A stretch of DNA of 64,000 nucleotides, taken from assembly GCF_040546685.1 (NCBI RefSeq), contig NZ_JBEPOH010000001.1, forward strand, positions 1,116,001-1,180,000. The letters run 5' to 3'. The DNA is from Variovorax sp. OAS795 (GTDB lineage: Bacteria; Pseudomonadota; Gammaproteobacteria; Burkholderiales; Burkholderiaceae_C). The position numbers were made by a program, and so were the translations under genes. Positions 39,644 through 48,252 of this stretch are shown piece after piece. How positions within the stretch are numbered: position 1 is the stretch's first letter; each line of letters begins with the position of its first letter. Below the pieces are notes generated by a model that was given only the letters and a program-made list of their open reading frames with translations, searched no databases and was not told the DNA's origin.

Positions 39644-40101
39644 TTGTCTGCGGTCCGCTGCGTCTTGGTCAGGGTGAAAGGATGTGTGCTGTCGTCGGCG
39701 GCATTGCGCCATGTGCCCTTGAACTCGCGGCCGCAGGAGTCCGGCTGCAGCGAGCCCGACCACACGCCGCTGATGCTGCGGCCGTCCTGCGATTCGTCGA
39801 TGGCGAGTTCGCCCTCGTCGTCGACGTCGCCCGCGAGCTGGGCCACGGTGGGGCGCGCCGGGGAGGCGGCCGGCGTGCGCGTGATGGTGCCGCGCACGCC
39901 TGCGTAGTCGGGATGCTTGCCGAGCCGTACCTGGGCCGTGCCAGGCAGTCCGTCGAAGCGCGCCTGCCAATCGCCGTAGAGCGACTCCACGGGCAGGTCG
40001 CGCGCGGTGGCGGGGCAGCCCGGCGCGGCGGTGTGCCGGCCCACGGGGCCGGCGCAGGCCGTGCAGAGCGCGGCCACGAGAAGCAGGGCGAGTGTTTTCA
40101 T
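39640..40101 (-). CDS. Small lipoprotein of unknown function
   Basis: A 153-residue lipoprotein. The signal MKTLALLLVAALCTAC has a clear lipobox with Cys16. The mature part contains ESLYGDWQARFDGLPGTAQVRLGKHPDYAGVRGTITR and later SGVWSGSLQPDSCGREFKGTW, a strand-rich pattern typical of small beta-barrel or lipocalin-like exported proteins. No family name is certain. The gene is wedged between rep and pldA with ATGA overlaps on both sides, so it belongs to the same transcript; a role with OMPLA at the outer membrane is only a guess from position. Confidence 0.8.
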   Translation of the reverse strand: MKTLALLLVAALCTACAGPVGRHTAAPGCPATARDLPVESLYGDWQARFDGLPGTAQVRLGKHPDYAGVRGTITRTPAASPARPTVAQLAGDVDDEGELAIDESQDGRSISGVWSGSLQPDSCGREFKGTWRNAADDSTHPFTLTKTQRTADK

Positions 40102-42203
40102 GGGGCGGAAGCGGCTGCCGCAGCCGCGGCCGCGCTGTCCTGGGCCTTGCGCGCGAACTCGGCGCGCAGTGCCTTGAGCTTTTCGCGCGGGTCTTCGCGG
40201 GTGGTGGTCTTGTCCAGGCCCATCTCGGCGATGAAGCGGCTCGGCACGCAAGGCACCATTTCGCGGCCCTGCTTGCGCTTCTTGGTCCAGCTCACCGCGA
40301 GGCTGCGCTGCGCGCGCGTGATGCCCACGTACATCAGGCGGCGCTCTTCCTGCAGCCGCTGCAGCGTCTCGTCGCTCACCTTCAGCTGGCGGCCATTGTC
40401 GTCCTCGAGTTTGAAAGGCAGCAGGCCCTCGGTGACGCCGATCAGCATCACGTGCGGCCATTCGAGGCCCTTGGAGGCGTGCAGCGTGGAGAGCGTGACC
40501 ACGTTCTGGTCCTGCTCGCGCTCGCTGATGGTGGAGAGCAGCGAGATGGTCTGCGCCACTTCGAGCAGGCTCTTGCGCTCGCCCTCGAGGTTGTCGTTGG
40601 CGCCCGAGGCGTCGTCCAGGCCGCCGCCGGCGCGCTGCGACATCCAGTCGACGAACTCCAGCACGTTGGTCCAGCGCGCGGCCGCAGCCTGCTCGCTGTC
40701 CTCGCCGTCGTAGAGGTGCTTCTCGTAGTCGATCTCCTTCAGCCAGTCGAGCATGAAGGTGCGCGAATCCTCGGCGCCCATGGTGCGGCGCGCGCGGTAT
40801 TCGAGGTCGTTGATGTAGCGGCCGAACTCGTGCACGCCTTCCAGCGTGCGCTTGGGCATGACGCTCGGCAGCGACGGGCTGAACAGCGCCTCGAACAGGC
40901 TCAGCTTGTATTGGCTGGCAAAGGTGCCGAGGCTTGCGAGCGTGGTGTGGCCGATGCCGCGCTTGGGCGTGGTGATGGCGCGCAGGAAGGCGGGGTCGTC
41001 GTCGTTGTTGACCCAGAGGCGGAACCAGCCGCACAGGTCCTTGATCTCGGCGCGGTCGAAGAAGCTCTGGCCGCCGGACACCTTGTAGGGAATCTGGGCC
41101 TTGCGCAACGCCTGCTCGAACACGCGCGCCTGGTGGTTGGCGCGGTAGAGGATCGCGAAATCGCGGAACTCCTTGTACTGCTTGCCTTGGGTGATGGCAT
41201 CGCCCGCGCGCAGGCTCACGATGCGCGCCACGGCGCGCTCGGCCTCGTGCGCCTCGGAGTCGGCATCGACGATGCGCACCGGCTCGCCCTCGCCGAGTTC
41301 GGAGAACAGCGTCTTCGGAAACAGCTTGGGGTTGGGGCCGATCACGTTGTTGGCCGCCCGCAGGATCGCGCTGGTCGAGCGGTAGTTCTGCTCCAGCTTG
41401 ATGACCTTCAGATTGGGATAGTCGACCGGCAGCTTGCGAAGGTTGTCCAGCGTGGCGCCGCGCCAGCCGTAGATCGACTGGTCGTCGTCGCCCACGGCCG
41501 TGAAGCGCCCGCGCTCGCCGGCCAGCGCCTTCAGGACCTCGTACTGGGTGGCATTGGTGTCCTGGTACTCGTCCACCAGGATATGGCCCAGCGCGGCCTG
41601 CCACTTGGCGCGCACGTCGTCGAAATCGCGCAGCAGCTTGAGCGGCATGCCGATGAGGTCGTCGAAATCGACGCTCTGGTAGGCCGAAAGCCGCTCTTCG
41701 TAGCGCGCCATGATGCGCGCCGTGATGCGTTCGTTGTCGTCCGCCGCTGCGGCCTCGGCCTGGGCGGCGTTCAGGCCCATGTTCTTCCACCGGCTGATGG
41801 TCCACTGCCAGATGCGCGCGGTGGCGGTGTCGGTCGTGCCGCCGGCGTCCTTCAGGATCTTGGTGACGTCGTCGCTGTCCAGGATGCTGAAGGCCGGCTT
41901 CAGTCCCAGCACGGCGCCGTCTTCGCGCATCATGCGCACGCCCAGCGCGTGAAAGGTGCAGATCACCACCTGCTTCGCCTCGCGCCCGATCAGACCCTTG
42001 GCACGTTCGCGCATTTCGCTGGCGGCCTTGTTGGTGAAGGTGATGGCCGCGATGCGCTTGGGCTCGAGCCCGGCCTGGATGAGCCGGCCGATCTTGTGCG
42101 TGATGACGCGCGTCTTGCCCGACCCCGCGCCGGCCAGCACCAGGCACGGCCCGTGCAGGTAGTTGACCGCTTCTTGTTGCGCGAGGTTGAGACCGGAGGA
42201 CAT
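40098..42203 (-). CDS. rep: ATP-dependent DNA helicase Rep
   Basis: A 701-residue superfamily-1 3'-5' helicase. Walker A is LAGAGSGKTR (about 24-33), followed by AAITFTNKAASEMRER (motif Ia), ILVDEYQDTN (motif II, DEYQD), GDDDQSIYGWRGA (motif III), LEQNYRST (IV), TLHASKGLEW (V) and YVGITRAQ (VI). Length and the opening LNLAQQEAVNYLHGPCLVLAG fit Rep better than UvrD. Rep clears proteins ahead of the replication fork and restarts it with PriA, whose gene is 2.3 kb away. The C-terminus is a poly-Ala tail. No clear ribosome site precedes ATG 42203. It heads the rep-lipoprotein-pldA-nadE run. Confidence 0.95.
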   Translation of the reverse strand: MSSGLNLAQQEAVNYLHGPCLVLAGAGSGKTRVITHKIGRLIQAGLEPKRIAAITFTNKAASEMRERAKGLIGREAKQVVICTFHALGVRMMREDGAVLGLKPAFSILDSDDVTKILKDAGGTTDTATARIWQWTISRWKNMGLNAAQAEAAAADDNERITARIMARYEERLSAYQSVDFDDLIGMPLKLLRDFDDVRAKWQAALGHILVDEYQDTNATQYEVLKALAGERGRFTAVGDDDQSIYGWRGATLDNLRKLPVDYPNLKVIKLEQNYRSTSAILRAANNVIGPNPKLFPKTLFSELGEGEPVRIVDADSEAHEAERAVARIVSLRAGDAITQGKQYKEFRDFAILYRANHQARVFEQALRKAQIPYKVSGGQSFFDRAEIKDLCGWFRLWVNNDDDPAFLRAITTPKRGIGHTTLASLGTFASQYKLSLFEALFSPSLPSVMPKRTLEGVHEFGRYINDLEYRARRTMGAEDSRTFMLDWLKEIDYEKHLYDGEDSEQAAAARWTNVLEFVDWMSQRAGGGLDDASGANDNLEGERKSLLEVAQTISLLSTISEREQDQNVVTLSTLHASKGLEWPHVMLIGVTEGLLPFKLEDDNGRQLKVSDETLQRLQEERRLMYVGITRAQRSLAVSWTKKRKQGREMVPCVPSRFIAEMGLDKTTTREDPREKLKALRAEFARKAQDSAAAAAAAASAP

Positions 42204-42323
42204 GGGGAGTGGGACCGAAGGCCCGCGGCGGAACGGCGGGCGCAAAGCGCGCAATGATACGGGGCCCATGTATCTGCAAGGTCCGCCCGAGTTCACGATG
42301 CGGGACGCAACGACAATAGCGCC

Positions 42324-43370
42324 GTGCTGCCTGTATTTCTCGTAACTTTTCCTTTCTTCGCATTGATTGCCGCCGGCTATGGCGCCGCGCGCGCCCGCGT
42401 CCTGCCGCTCGATGCGATTCCGGGCCTCAACACCTTCGTCCTGTACTTCGCGCTGCCTTGCATGTTGTTGCGATTTGGCGCGGGCACGCCGATCGGCCAA
42501 TTGCTCGACGGCAGCGTGGCGCTGGTCTGGGGCCTGGGCGCGCTGGTCGTGGTGGCGGGCGTCGTCGTCCTCACCCGCAACGCGCGCATCGGCTGGAACG
42601 ACGCGGCATTCGGTGCGCTGGTGGCCGCCTTCCCGAACACCGGCTTCATGGGTGTGCCGCTGCTGGTGGCCTTGCTCGGTGCGCAGGCCGCGGGGCCGAT
42701 CATCATCACCATCGCCTTCGACCTGGTCGTGACCTCCTCGCTGTGCATTGCGCTGTCGCGCCTCGACCAGGCCGGCGGCAGCGGCGGCAGCGGTGGCAGC
42801 GGCGGTGCGGCGCAGCATGGCCCGCGGCAGGCGGCGCGCCAGGCTTTGCGCGGCGTGCTGGTCAATCCGATGCCCTGGTCCATCCTGCTGGGCGTGTTGC
42901 TGTCGGCCGCGCACTGGCGCCTGCCGGGCCCGGTGGAGCGCACCGTCGCCATGCTGGCCGATGCCGCCTCGCCGGTGGCGCTCTTCACCATCGGTGCGGT
43001 GCTGGCGCGCTCGGCCCTGCTCGCGCGGGAGCATGGCGCCAGCGCGGCGGTGGCGGCGGCCATGGGCACCCGGTCGGCGGTCCCGCCCAAGGCGCCGCTG
43101 GCCGACGTGCTGCCGGTGGTGCTGGTGAAGCTGCTTGCGCATCCGCTGCTGGTCTGGGCGCTGGGGCAGGGCGCCATCGCGCTGGGCCTGCCGCTCTCGG
43201 CGCCGGCCCTGATGGTGATCGTGCTGGTGGCGGCGCTGCCGAGCGCCAGCAACGTGTCGATGCTGGCCGAGCGCTTCGGGGCCGACAACGGCCGCATCGC
43301 GCGCATCATCCTGTGGACGACGGTGGCGACCTTCTTCAGTTTTCCGGCGGCGGTGGGGCTGCTGCGCTGA
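42324..43370 (+). CDS. AEC (auxin efflux carrier) family transporter
   Basis: A 348-residue membrane protein with about ten hydrophobic segments in the 5+5 arrangement of the AEC/bile-acid superfamily. Motifs include FVLYFALPCMLLRF, AAFPNTGFMGVPLL (the conserved N-TG-xG-P element) and the C-terminal ALPSASNVSMLAERFGAD. AEC proteins move organic acids such as malate or malonate; the substrate here is unknown. The central cytoplasmic loop holds a GGSGGSGGSGG spacer (about 151-161) from a short DNA repeat at 42774-42806. It starts with GTG and is divergent from rep with a 120-base gap. Confidence 0.92.
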   Translation: MLPVFLVTFPFFALIAAGYGAARARVLPLDAIPGLNTFVLYFALPCMLLRFGAGTPIGQLLDGSVALVWGLGALVVVAGVVVLTRNARIGWNDAAFGALVAAFPNTGFMGVPLLVALLGAQAAGPIIITIAFDLVVTSSLCIALSRLDQAGGSGGSGGSGGAAQHGPRQAARQALRGVLVNPMPWSILLGVLLSAAHWRLPGPVERTVAMLADAASPVALFTIGAVLARSALLAREHGASAAVAAAMGTRSAVPPKAPLADVLPVVLVKLLAHPLLVWALGQGAIALGLPLSAPALMVIVLVAALPSASNVSMLAERFGADNGRIARIILWTTVATFFSFPAAVGLLR

Positions 43371-43394
43371 GCCGGCGCGCCTCGCGGGGCACCC

Positions 43395-44045
43395 TCAGGG
43401 GGTCAGCACGCCGAGCTTGAACGGGTCGGCGTCGGAAAGCCGCTCGCATTTGGAAAAATCGCGCCCCTGGGTGCCGTCGCAATAGAACGCGTTGTAGATG
43501 CGCCCGAAGAGCGTCGGGCTGGCCGTGAAGAGCACGCCCTGCTCGGGCTGCCAGGCGTCCCTGGCCGACCCGCCGCCGGATTCCGCCTCCTTGGCGGGAG
43601 CGGTGGCTGCAACGGGCGTGAATTCCGCCAGGGTCTTGTGGGGCTCGTCGCGCCAGCGCGATGCCAGTTCGGCCGCCGAAGGTTTGGCCGCCACCGGCAG
43701 CAGCACGCCGTTCACCTGCAGGCCGTAGCCGAAGCGATGGGTCCTGCCCGCCAGGAAGGCATAGGCGCAAGCGGCCATGCATTGGCCGCGGACTTCGGTG
43801 TCCACGCCGCTCGCGCGGATGGCTTCGGCAAAGGCGCCGGCCGCGTCGGCGGTACCGCCGAAGGAATCCTCGAACACCACTGTGCGTACGCTTCCGTTGG
43901 CAAGGTACTGGGTGAATGTCTTGATGGCGCTGCCGTCCAGCATGCCGGAAACCACCAGCCGGCTGCCCTGCAGTTCGAGTTCGGCCGCCGGGCATGCGAG
44001 GCATGCGAACAAAAGAGCCAGACCGAGAGATGAACGCATTTTCAC
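43395..44045 (-). CDS. Exported ClpP/crotonase-like protein lacking the usual Ser
   Basis: A 216-residue protein with a signal peptide (LGLALLFACLACPAAE). The core SFGGTADAAGAFAEAIRASGVDTEVRGQCMAACAYAFLAG follows the pattern of periplasmic ClpP-like proteins (NSxGG, then gCxSAC, then FLAG). In those relatives a serine precedes the Ala-Cys pair; here it is Ala91 (QCMAAC), so the protein is likely non-catalytic or uses another residue. The second half has two more cysteines (YCDGTQ, SKCERL). The start may be GTG 44045, with an AGGGG site, or ATG 44039. It is convergent with the AEC gene. Confidence 0.7.
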   Translation of the reverse strand: MKMRSSLGLALLFACLACPAAELELQGSRLVVSGMLDGSAIKTFTQYLANGSVRTVVFEDSFGGTADAAGAFAEAIRASGVDTEVRGQCMAACAYAFLAGRTHRFGYGLQVNGVLLPVAAKPSAAELASRWRDEPHKTLAEFTPVAATAPAKEAESGGGSARDAWQPEQGVLFTASPTLFGRIYNAFYCDGTQGRDFSKCERLSDADPFKLGVLTP

Positions 44046-44185
44046 GACAACCCCTGCAAACCAGCGTGCTTGCTTGACGCGCGGCGCCGGACCGGGCCCC
44101 GCACAGCGAGAGCTTGCGCAGCCGGGGGGCGCTAGGTCAACTCCTTTTTCAGAATATTTCCGGGTTTTGCGACCGGCCGTAAGAC

Positions 44186-44199
44186 ATACCTACTGGTAT
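44186..44199. repeat. Small dyad in an AT-rich promoter region
   Basis: ATACC-TACT-GGTAT lies in an AT-rich 226-bp gap between the divergent genes at 44045 and 44284. It could be an operator for either gene. No other features are seen in this gap. Confidence 0.4.
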
Positions 44200-44283
44200 T
44201 ACCGTTATTACTTCAGATGAATACTTGTGTTTTCATTGAGCCTGATAGAGTGTTTGCAAATCAAAGTATGAATGGGTAGCACG

Positions 44284-44493
44284 ATGACAATACTTGTTCG
44301 TGTCCTGTTATGGCTGGCCTGGGTTGCTGGCGTGAGCTGGTTCTGGCACGCAGGCGAGCTCGGCACCGGCACCTCGCTGGCCCTGGGCGCACTGAGCCTG
44401 GTGGTGTTCGCATGGCCGGGCAGCATTGCACGGCGCCGAAGCACCGAACTGCGCTACGTCGACGTGGGCAAGGAGCCCGCAGGCCTGCACTGA
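44284..44493 (+). CDS. Small membrane protein of unknown function
   Basis: A 69-residue protein with a hydrophobic first half (ILVRVLLWLAWVAGVSWFWHAG), a Gly-rich turn and a second hydrophobic segment (SLALGALSLVVFAWPGS), ended by a basic/charged tail (IARRRSTELRYVDVGKEP). A two-span inner-membrane topology is likely. ATG 44272 would add four residues. Upstream DNA is AT-rich and contains a dyad, suggesting its own promoter. It is convergent with priA, 17 bases away. No family is recognised. Confidence 0.6.
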   Translation: MTILVRVLLWLAWVAGVSWFWHAGELGTGTSLALGALSLVVFAWPGSIARRRSTELRYVDVGKEPAGLH

Positions 44494-44510
44494 CGCGACG
44501 GACGCGCGGC

Positions 44511-46712
44511 TCAGATGCTGTGCGGATCGACGTCGACGAGCCAGCGGATCACGCCCTTGCCTTCCGGCGTTCGCCGCAGGGCGTGCAGGAGCGGCTGCCA
44601 TGCCGCCAGCAGGCGCTGCAGCGCCGCGCGCGACGGGCTTTCCACCAGCATCTGCGCTCTTTCCACATTGGCCACGCGCTGGATCGCGAGCGGCACCGCG
44701 GGGTAGCGCACCACGCGATCGGCGCCCTCGAGCGCATCGGCAGCCGCATTCGCGGCATTCAGGAACGCCTGCGCCGCCTCTTGCGTGCGCGCATCGGCCC
44801 GCAACAGGGCCTGGAACGCGAACGGCGGCATGCCGGCGGCGGCGCGCTCCTCCAGCTGCTGCCGGGCGAACGCGGCGTAGTCGTGCTTGCGCAGCGCCGC
44901 GAAAAGCGGGTGCTGCGCATGGTGCGTCTGGATCCACATTTCGGCCGTGGCGCCTTGCGCCGCCAGGTAGGCCGCATCGCGTCCGGCGCGGCCGGCCGAT
45001 TGCATCAGCAGGCTGAACAGCCGCTCGGGCGCGCGAAAGTCGCTGGAGAACAGCGCACCGTCGGGGTTCACCGCCGCCACCAGCGTGATGCGCCGGAAGT
45101 CGTGCCCCTTGGCAATCATCTGCGTGCCGACCAGCACATCGACTTCGCCCGCATGCACGGCCGCCAGCTGCGATTCGAGGGCGCCCTGCTTGCGGGTGCT
45201 GTCGGCGTCGATGCGCGCCACGCGCACCGCGCTGCCGTCGGGGCGCTTCACGGCGGCGAACAACTCGCCCAGGTGTTCTTCGAGCCGCTCGGTGCCGCGG
45301 CCCACCGGCGCGATGTCGGGGTTGCCGCAGGACGGGCAGGCGCGCGGCACGCGCTCGGTGAAGCCGCAGTGGTGGCAGCGCAGGGTGCGGTCGATCTTGT
45401 GGAACACGCGGTAGGCGCTGCAATGCGGGCACTCGCTCTTCCAGTCGCAATCGGCGCAGGCCAGCACCGGTGCATAGCCGCGCCGGTTGAGGAACACCAT
45501 GCTCTGCTCGCCGCGCGCGATGCGCTGGCCGATGGCGTCGAGCAGTGCGCCCGAGAGCACCGTCCTGGGCGGCTGCAGGTTCATGTCGACCAGCCGCACC
45601 GCGGGGAGATCGCCCGAACCGGCGCCTGAACCGACGCGCGATGGCATGGCCAGCCGCACATAGCGCCCGCCCGGGTCTTCGCCCTCGGCGGGCCGGCTCT
45701 GGTGCCAGCTCTCCAGCGAGGGCGTGGCGGAGCCGAGGATGACCTTGGCGCCCTCGCGCTGGCCGCGCCACACGGCGAGATCGCGCGCCGAATAGCGCGC
45801 GCCTTCCTGCTGCTTGTAGCTGGGGTCGTGCTCCTCGTCGACCACGACGAGCTTCAGCCCCGGGATCGACGCGAACACCGCCATGCGCGTGCCCAGCACG
45901 ATGCGCGCCGCGCCGCTGTGCGCCGCCAGCCAGCTCGCGAGCCGCTGCGGGTTGGTCATGCCGCTGTGCAGCGACACCACGGCCTCGTCGCCGAAACGCG
46001 CCTTGAAGCGCGCCTCGAGCTGCGGCGTCAGGTTGATCTCCGGCACCATCACCAGCGCCTGCGCGGCGGCATCGCGCGCCAGCAGGCCGGCCACCGAGCG
46101 CAGGTAGACCTCGGTCTTGCCGCTGCCGGTGCTGCCCACCAGCAGGAAGGTGCCCGTCTCGGCTTCGATGCGCGCCAGCGCGGCCGTCTGCTCCGGGCTC
46201 AGCGAGACCAGGTTGGCGGCTTCGGGGGTATCGGCCACGGGGCCGGTGGTCGCCTTGCGCTTGAGCCGGCGCGCCAGTTGCGTGGCCGTCAGGTCGCGCA
46301 GCTGCGGCGGCAGGGCGGCCAGGGCGATTTCGCCGATCGAGCGCTGGTAGTAGCGCGCGGCGAAGGCGACCAGGTCACGCCAGGCGTCGCCAAGCGGCGC
46401 GAGCGCATCGAGCGCCGCCCCGACGGGTTTCAGGGCCAGGTCGGACTCGGCGCCGTCCAGCGGGGCGGGGTCATTCCAGACCACGCCCAGCACCTCGCGC
46501 CGGCCCAGCGGCACCCGGACCAGCGTGCCGGGCGCGAGCGGCGCCGCGCCGGCGTAGCTCAGCAGGTCGCCAAGGGCGGCATGCGCCGGCGTCTGCACCG
46601 CGATGTCGAGCCGCCAGGCCAGGGCCGCGGGGGCGTCAGGCGGCGCCGGGGCCGGCGCGCGGTCCGTGTCTTGGCTGTCGGCGATGGTGGAAATGGGCGT
46701 CCCGGTTGGCAA
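44511..46712 (-). CDS. priA: Primosomal protein N' (replication restart helicase)
   Basis: A 733-residue helicase that reloads the replisome at stalled forks. An N-terminal 3'-DNA-binding domain (about 35-140) is followed by Walker A LLVGSTGSGKTEVYL (about 190-203) and the DEEH box in VVVDEEHDPSYKQQ. Eight zinc-binding cysteines lie in four pairs (CADC, CPHC, CHHC, CPSC). The late motif is MQSAGRAGRD. All elements are intact. The only plausible start near the family position is TTG 46712, so the exact start is uncertain. hemE lies upstream on the same strand after a 371-bp gap with unusual features. Confidence 0.95.
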   Translation of the reverse strand: MPTGTPISTIADSQDTDRAPAPAPPDAPAALAWRLDIAVQTPAHAALGDLLSYAGAAPLAPGTLVRVPLGRREVLGVVWNDPAPLDGAESDLALKPVGAALDALAPLGDAWRDLVAFAARYYQRSIGEIALAALPPQLRDLTATQLARRLKRKATTGPVADTPEAANLVSLSPEQTAALARIEAETGTFLLVGSTGSGKTEVYLRSVAGLLARDAAAQALVMVPEINLTPQLEARFKARFGDEAVVSLHSGMTNPQRLASWLAAHSGAARIVLGTRMAVFASIPGLKLVVVDEEHDPSYKQQEGARYSARDLAVWRGQREGAKVILGSATPSLESWHQSRPAEGEDPGGRYVRLAMPSRVGSGAGSGDLPAVRLVDMNLQPPRTVLSGALLDAIGQRIARGEQSMVFLNRRGYAPVLACADCDWKSECPHCSAYRVFHKIDRTLRCHHCGFTERVPRACPSCGNPDIAPVGRGTERLEEHLGELFAAVKRPDGSAVRVARIDADSTRKQGALESQLAAVHAGEVDVLVGTQMIAKGHDFRRITLVAAVNPDGALFSSDFRAPERLFSLLMQSAGRAGRDAAYLAAQGATAEMWIQTHHAQHPLFAALRKHDYAAFARQQLEERAAAGMPPFAFQALLRADARTQEAAQAFLNAANAAADALEGADRVVRYPAVPLAIQRVANVERAQMLVESPSRAALQRLLAAWQPLLHALRRTPEGKGVIRWLVDVDPHSI

Positions 46713-46745
46713 GGGTTGTTAATGCGACTTTGAGCAAAATGGCTT

Positions 46746-46905
46746 AAGTCGTTGATTTTCCAGCGCTTTGGCGGCCATCCAGCGTTTCTGTGGATAACTT
46801 TGTTGACAACAGGGCTCGACACGCCGCCAAGCCTTGTAGATCAAGCCTCTGGCTGGGTTGCCCTGAAAAAAAGCAAACTTCAAATCCTATATAAATCAAC
46901 GACTT
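46746..46905. repeat. 13-bp inverted repeat enclosing a DnaA box
   Basis: AAGTCGTTGATTT at 46746-46758 and its exact reverse complement AAATCAACGACTT at 46893-46905, 134 bases apart. Such a perfect pair is unlikely by chance in a gap of this size. Confidence 0.85.
46789..46797 (-). promoter_or_regulatory. Consensus DnaA box (TTATCCACA)
   Basis: TGTGGATAA on the plus strand reads TTATCCACA on the minus strand, the high-affinity E. coli DnaA 9-mer. It lies 77 bases upstream of the priA start. Confidence 0.7.
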
Positions 46906-46975
46906 GCAACAGCTATTGGTTTAGGAGCAAAGAGGGGCTGCCTACAGATATTCTTGCGCAGTGCAGCACGCGTTT

Positions 46976-46984
46976 TGTGCATAA
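46976..46984 (-). promoter_or_regulatory. Consensus DnaA box (TTATGCACA)
   Basis: TGTGCATAA on the plus strand reads TTATGCACA on the minus strand, a match to TTATNCACA. It has the same orientation as the box at 46789, 187 bases apart. Confidence 0.6.
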
Positions 46985-47083
46985 GTCTGGCCTCCTACAC
47001 CGTTTTTAGGCTTGACAAACGCCCCCGATGTCGTTTTCAGCCGGCGCACGCGTCTGCCGCCGCCGGCGCCTCGCCGTTACAAA

Positions 47084-48193
47084 TCAGCGGCGCAAAGCAC
47101 GGGACTGGGCGTGCACTGCCTGTACCAGCGCGGCCACGTGGTCCGGCGGCGTGAACTGGCTGATGCCATGGCCCAGGTTGAAGATGTGGGTCGGGCCGGG
47201 GCGCGTCGAATCGGTGTGCGGTTGGCCGAAAGCCTTCAGCACCTTCGCCACCTCGGCTTCGATCTGCGCGGGCGGGGCGAACAGCACATTGGGATCGATG
47301 TTGCCTTGCAGCGCCTTGGCCTTGCCATCGCTGCCCTCGCCGACGAGGCGTTTTGCGGCCCCCAGGTTCACGGTCCAGTCGACGCCGAGCACTTCGCAGT
47401 CGAGCGCGCGCATGGCTTCGAGCCACAGGCCGCCGCCCTTGGTGAACACGATGCGCGGCACCGGCTGGCCGTCGGCGCCGTTGCGCTTCAGGCCGGCCAG
47501 CACGCGTTCCGTGTAGGCCAGGCTGAATTCCTGGAAAGCCCCGTCGGCCAGCACGCCGCCCCAGCTGTCGAACACCATCACGGCCTGCGCGCCGGCGTCG
47601 ATCTGCGCGTTGAGGTACATGGCCACCGAGTCGGCATTGACCGCGAGCAGGCGATGCATCAGGTCGGGGCGGCTGTAGAGCATGCTCTTCACGAGCCGGT
47701 AGTCGCTCGAACCCGCGCCTTCGACCATGTAGCAGGCGAGGGTCCAGGGGCTGCCCGAAAAACCGATCAGCGGCACGCGGCCGTCGAGCGCCTTGCGGAT
47801 CGACGCCACGGCATCGAACACATAGCGGAGCCTGGCCATGTCGGGGACTTCGAGCGCCGCGACGGCGGCTTCGTCACGCACCGGCCGCGCAAAGCGCGGG
47901 CCCTCGCCGGCCTCGAAGGACAGGCCCAGGCCCATGGCGTCCGGCACCGTGAGGATGTCGGAAAAGAGAATGGCCGCATCGAGCGGATAGCGCGCCAGCG
48001 GCTGCAGCGTGACCTCGGTCGCGTAGTCGACGTTGGTCGCCAGCCCCATGAAGCTGCCGGCCTTGGCACGCGTGGCCACGTACTCGGGCAGGTAGCGCCC
48101 GGCCTGGCGCATGAGCCAGACGGGGGTGTGGTCGGTGGCCTGGCGCCAGCAGGCCCGCAGGAAAGTATCGTTTTGCAGTGGGGCGAAAGGCAT
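47084..48193 (-). CDS. hemE: Uroporphyrinogen decarboxylase
   Basis: A 369-residue cytoplasmic enzyme that removes four carboxyl groups from uroporphyrinogen III to give coproporphyrinogen III in haem synthesis. Signature motifs are [16 protein letters not shown] (about 25-40), [17 protein letters not shown] with the catalytic Asp, [25 protein letters not shown] and the C-terminal FNLGHGI. The length is normal. The start MPFAPLQND at 48193 is preferred; the open extension upstream is made of repeat DNA. A composite repeat lies directly upstream and the priA gap directly downstream. Confidence 0.97.
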   Translation of the reverse strand: MPFAPLQNDTFLRACWRQATDHTPVWLMRQAGRYLPEYVATRAKAGSFMGLATNVDYATEVTLQPLARYPLDAAILFSDILTVPDAMGLGLSFEAGEGPRFARPVRDEAAVAALEVPDMARLRYVFDAVASIRKALDGRVPLIGFSGSPWTLACYMVEGAGSSDYRLVKSMLYSRPDLMHRLLAVNADSVAMYLNAQIDAGAQAVMVFDSWGGVLADGAFQEFSLAYTERVLAGLKRNGADGQPVPRIVFTKGGGLWLEAMRALDCEVLGVDWTVNLGAAKRLVGEGSDGKAKALQGNIDPNVLFAPPAQIEAEVAKVLKAFGQPHTDSTRPGPTHIFNLGHGISQFTPPDHVAALVQAVHAQSRALRR

Positions 48194-48252
48194 GCCCCGA
48201 TTGTCGCAGGGGGACCGTGCTTTCTTTTCGAGTGCTGCTGTATTGCGCTCTT
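48194..48252. other. hemE upstream region
   Basis: About 60 bases between the hemE start and the composite repeat. It should hold the hemE ribosome site; no strong promoter motif is evident. Confidence 0.4.

Larger units (their letters stand above)
46713..47083. other. AT-richer hemE-priA intergenic region
   Basis: A 371-base gap, unusually long and AT-rich for this window. It carries two consensus DnaA boxes, a 13-bp inverted repeat and a short palindrome TGTTGACAACA (46801-46811) beside the first DnaA box. It must contain the priA promoter, but no clear -35/-10 pair was found. A small plus-strand reading frame (46752-47009) has no supporting features. Confidence 0.7.

Noticed and set aside
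44308..45771. Long open frame antisense or in another frame across priA
   Set aside because: A shadow of the priA coding bias; the true frame has all PriA motifs including eight zinc cysteines.
46752..47009. An 85-residue plus-strand frame in the hemE-priA gap
   Set aside because: No ribosome site, no recognisable motif, and it covers the DnaA boxes and inverted repeat; more likely non-coding.
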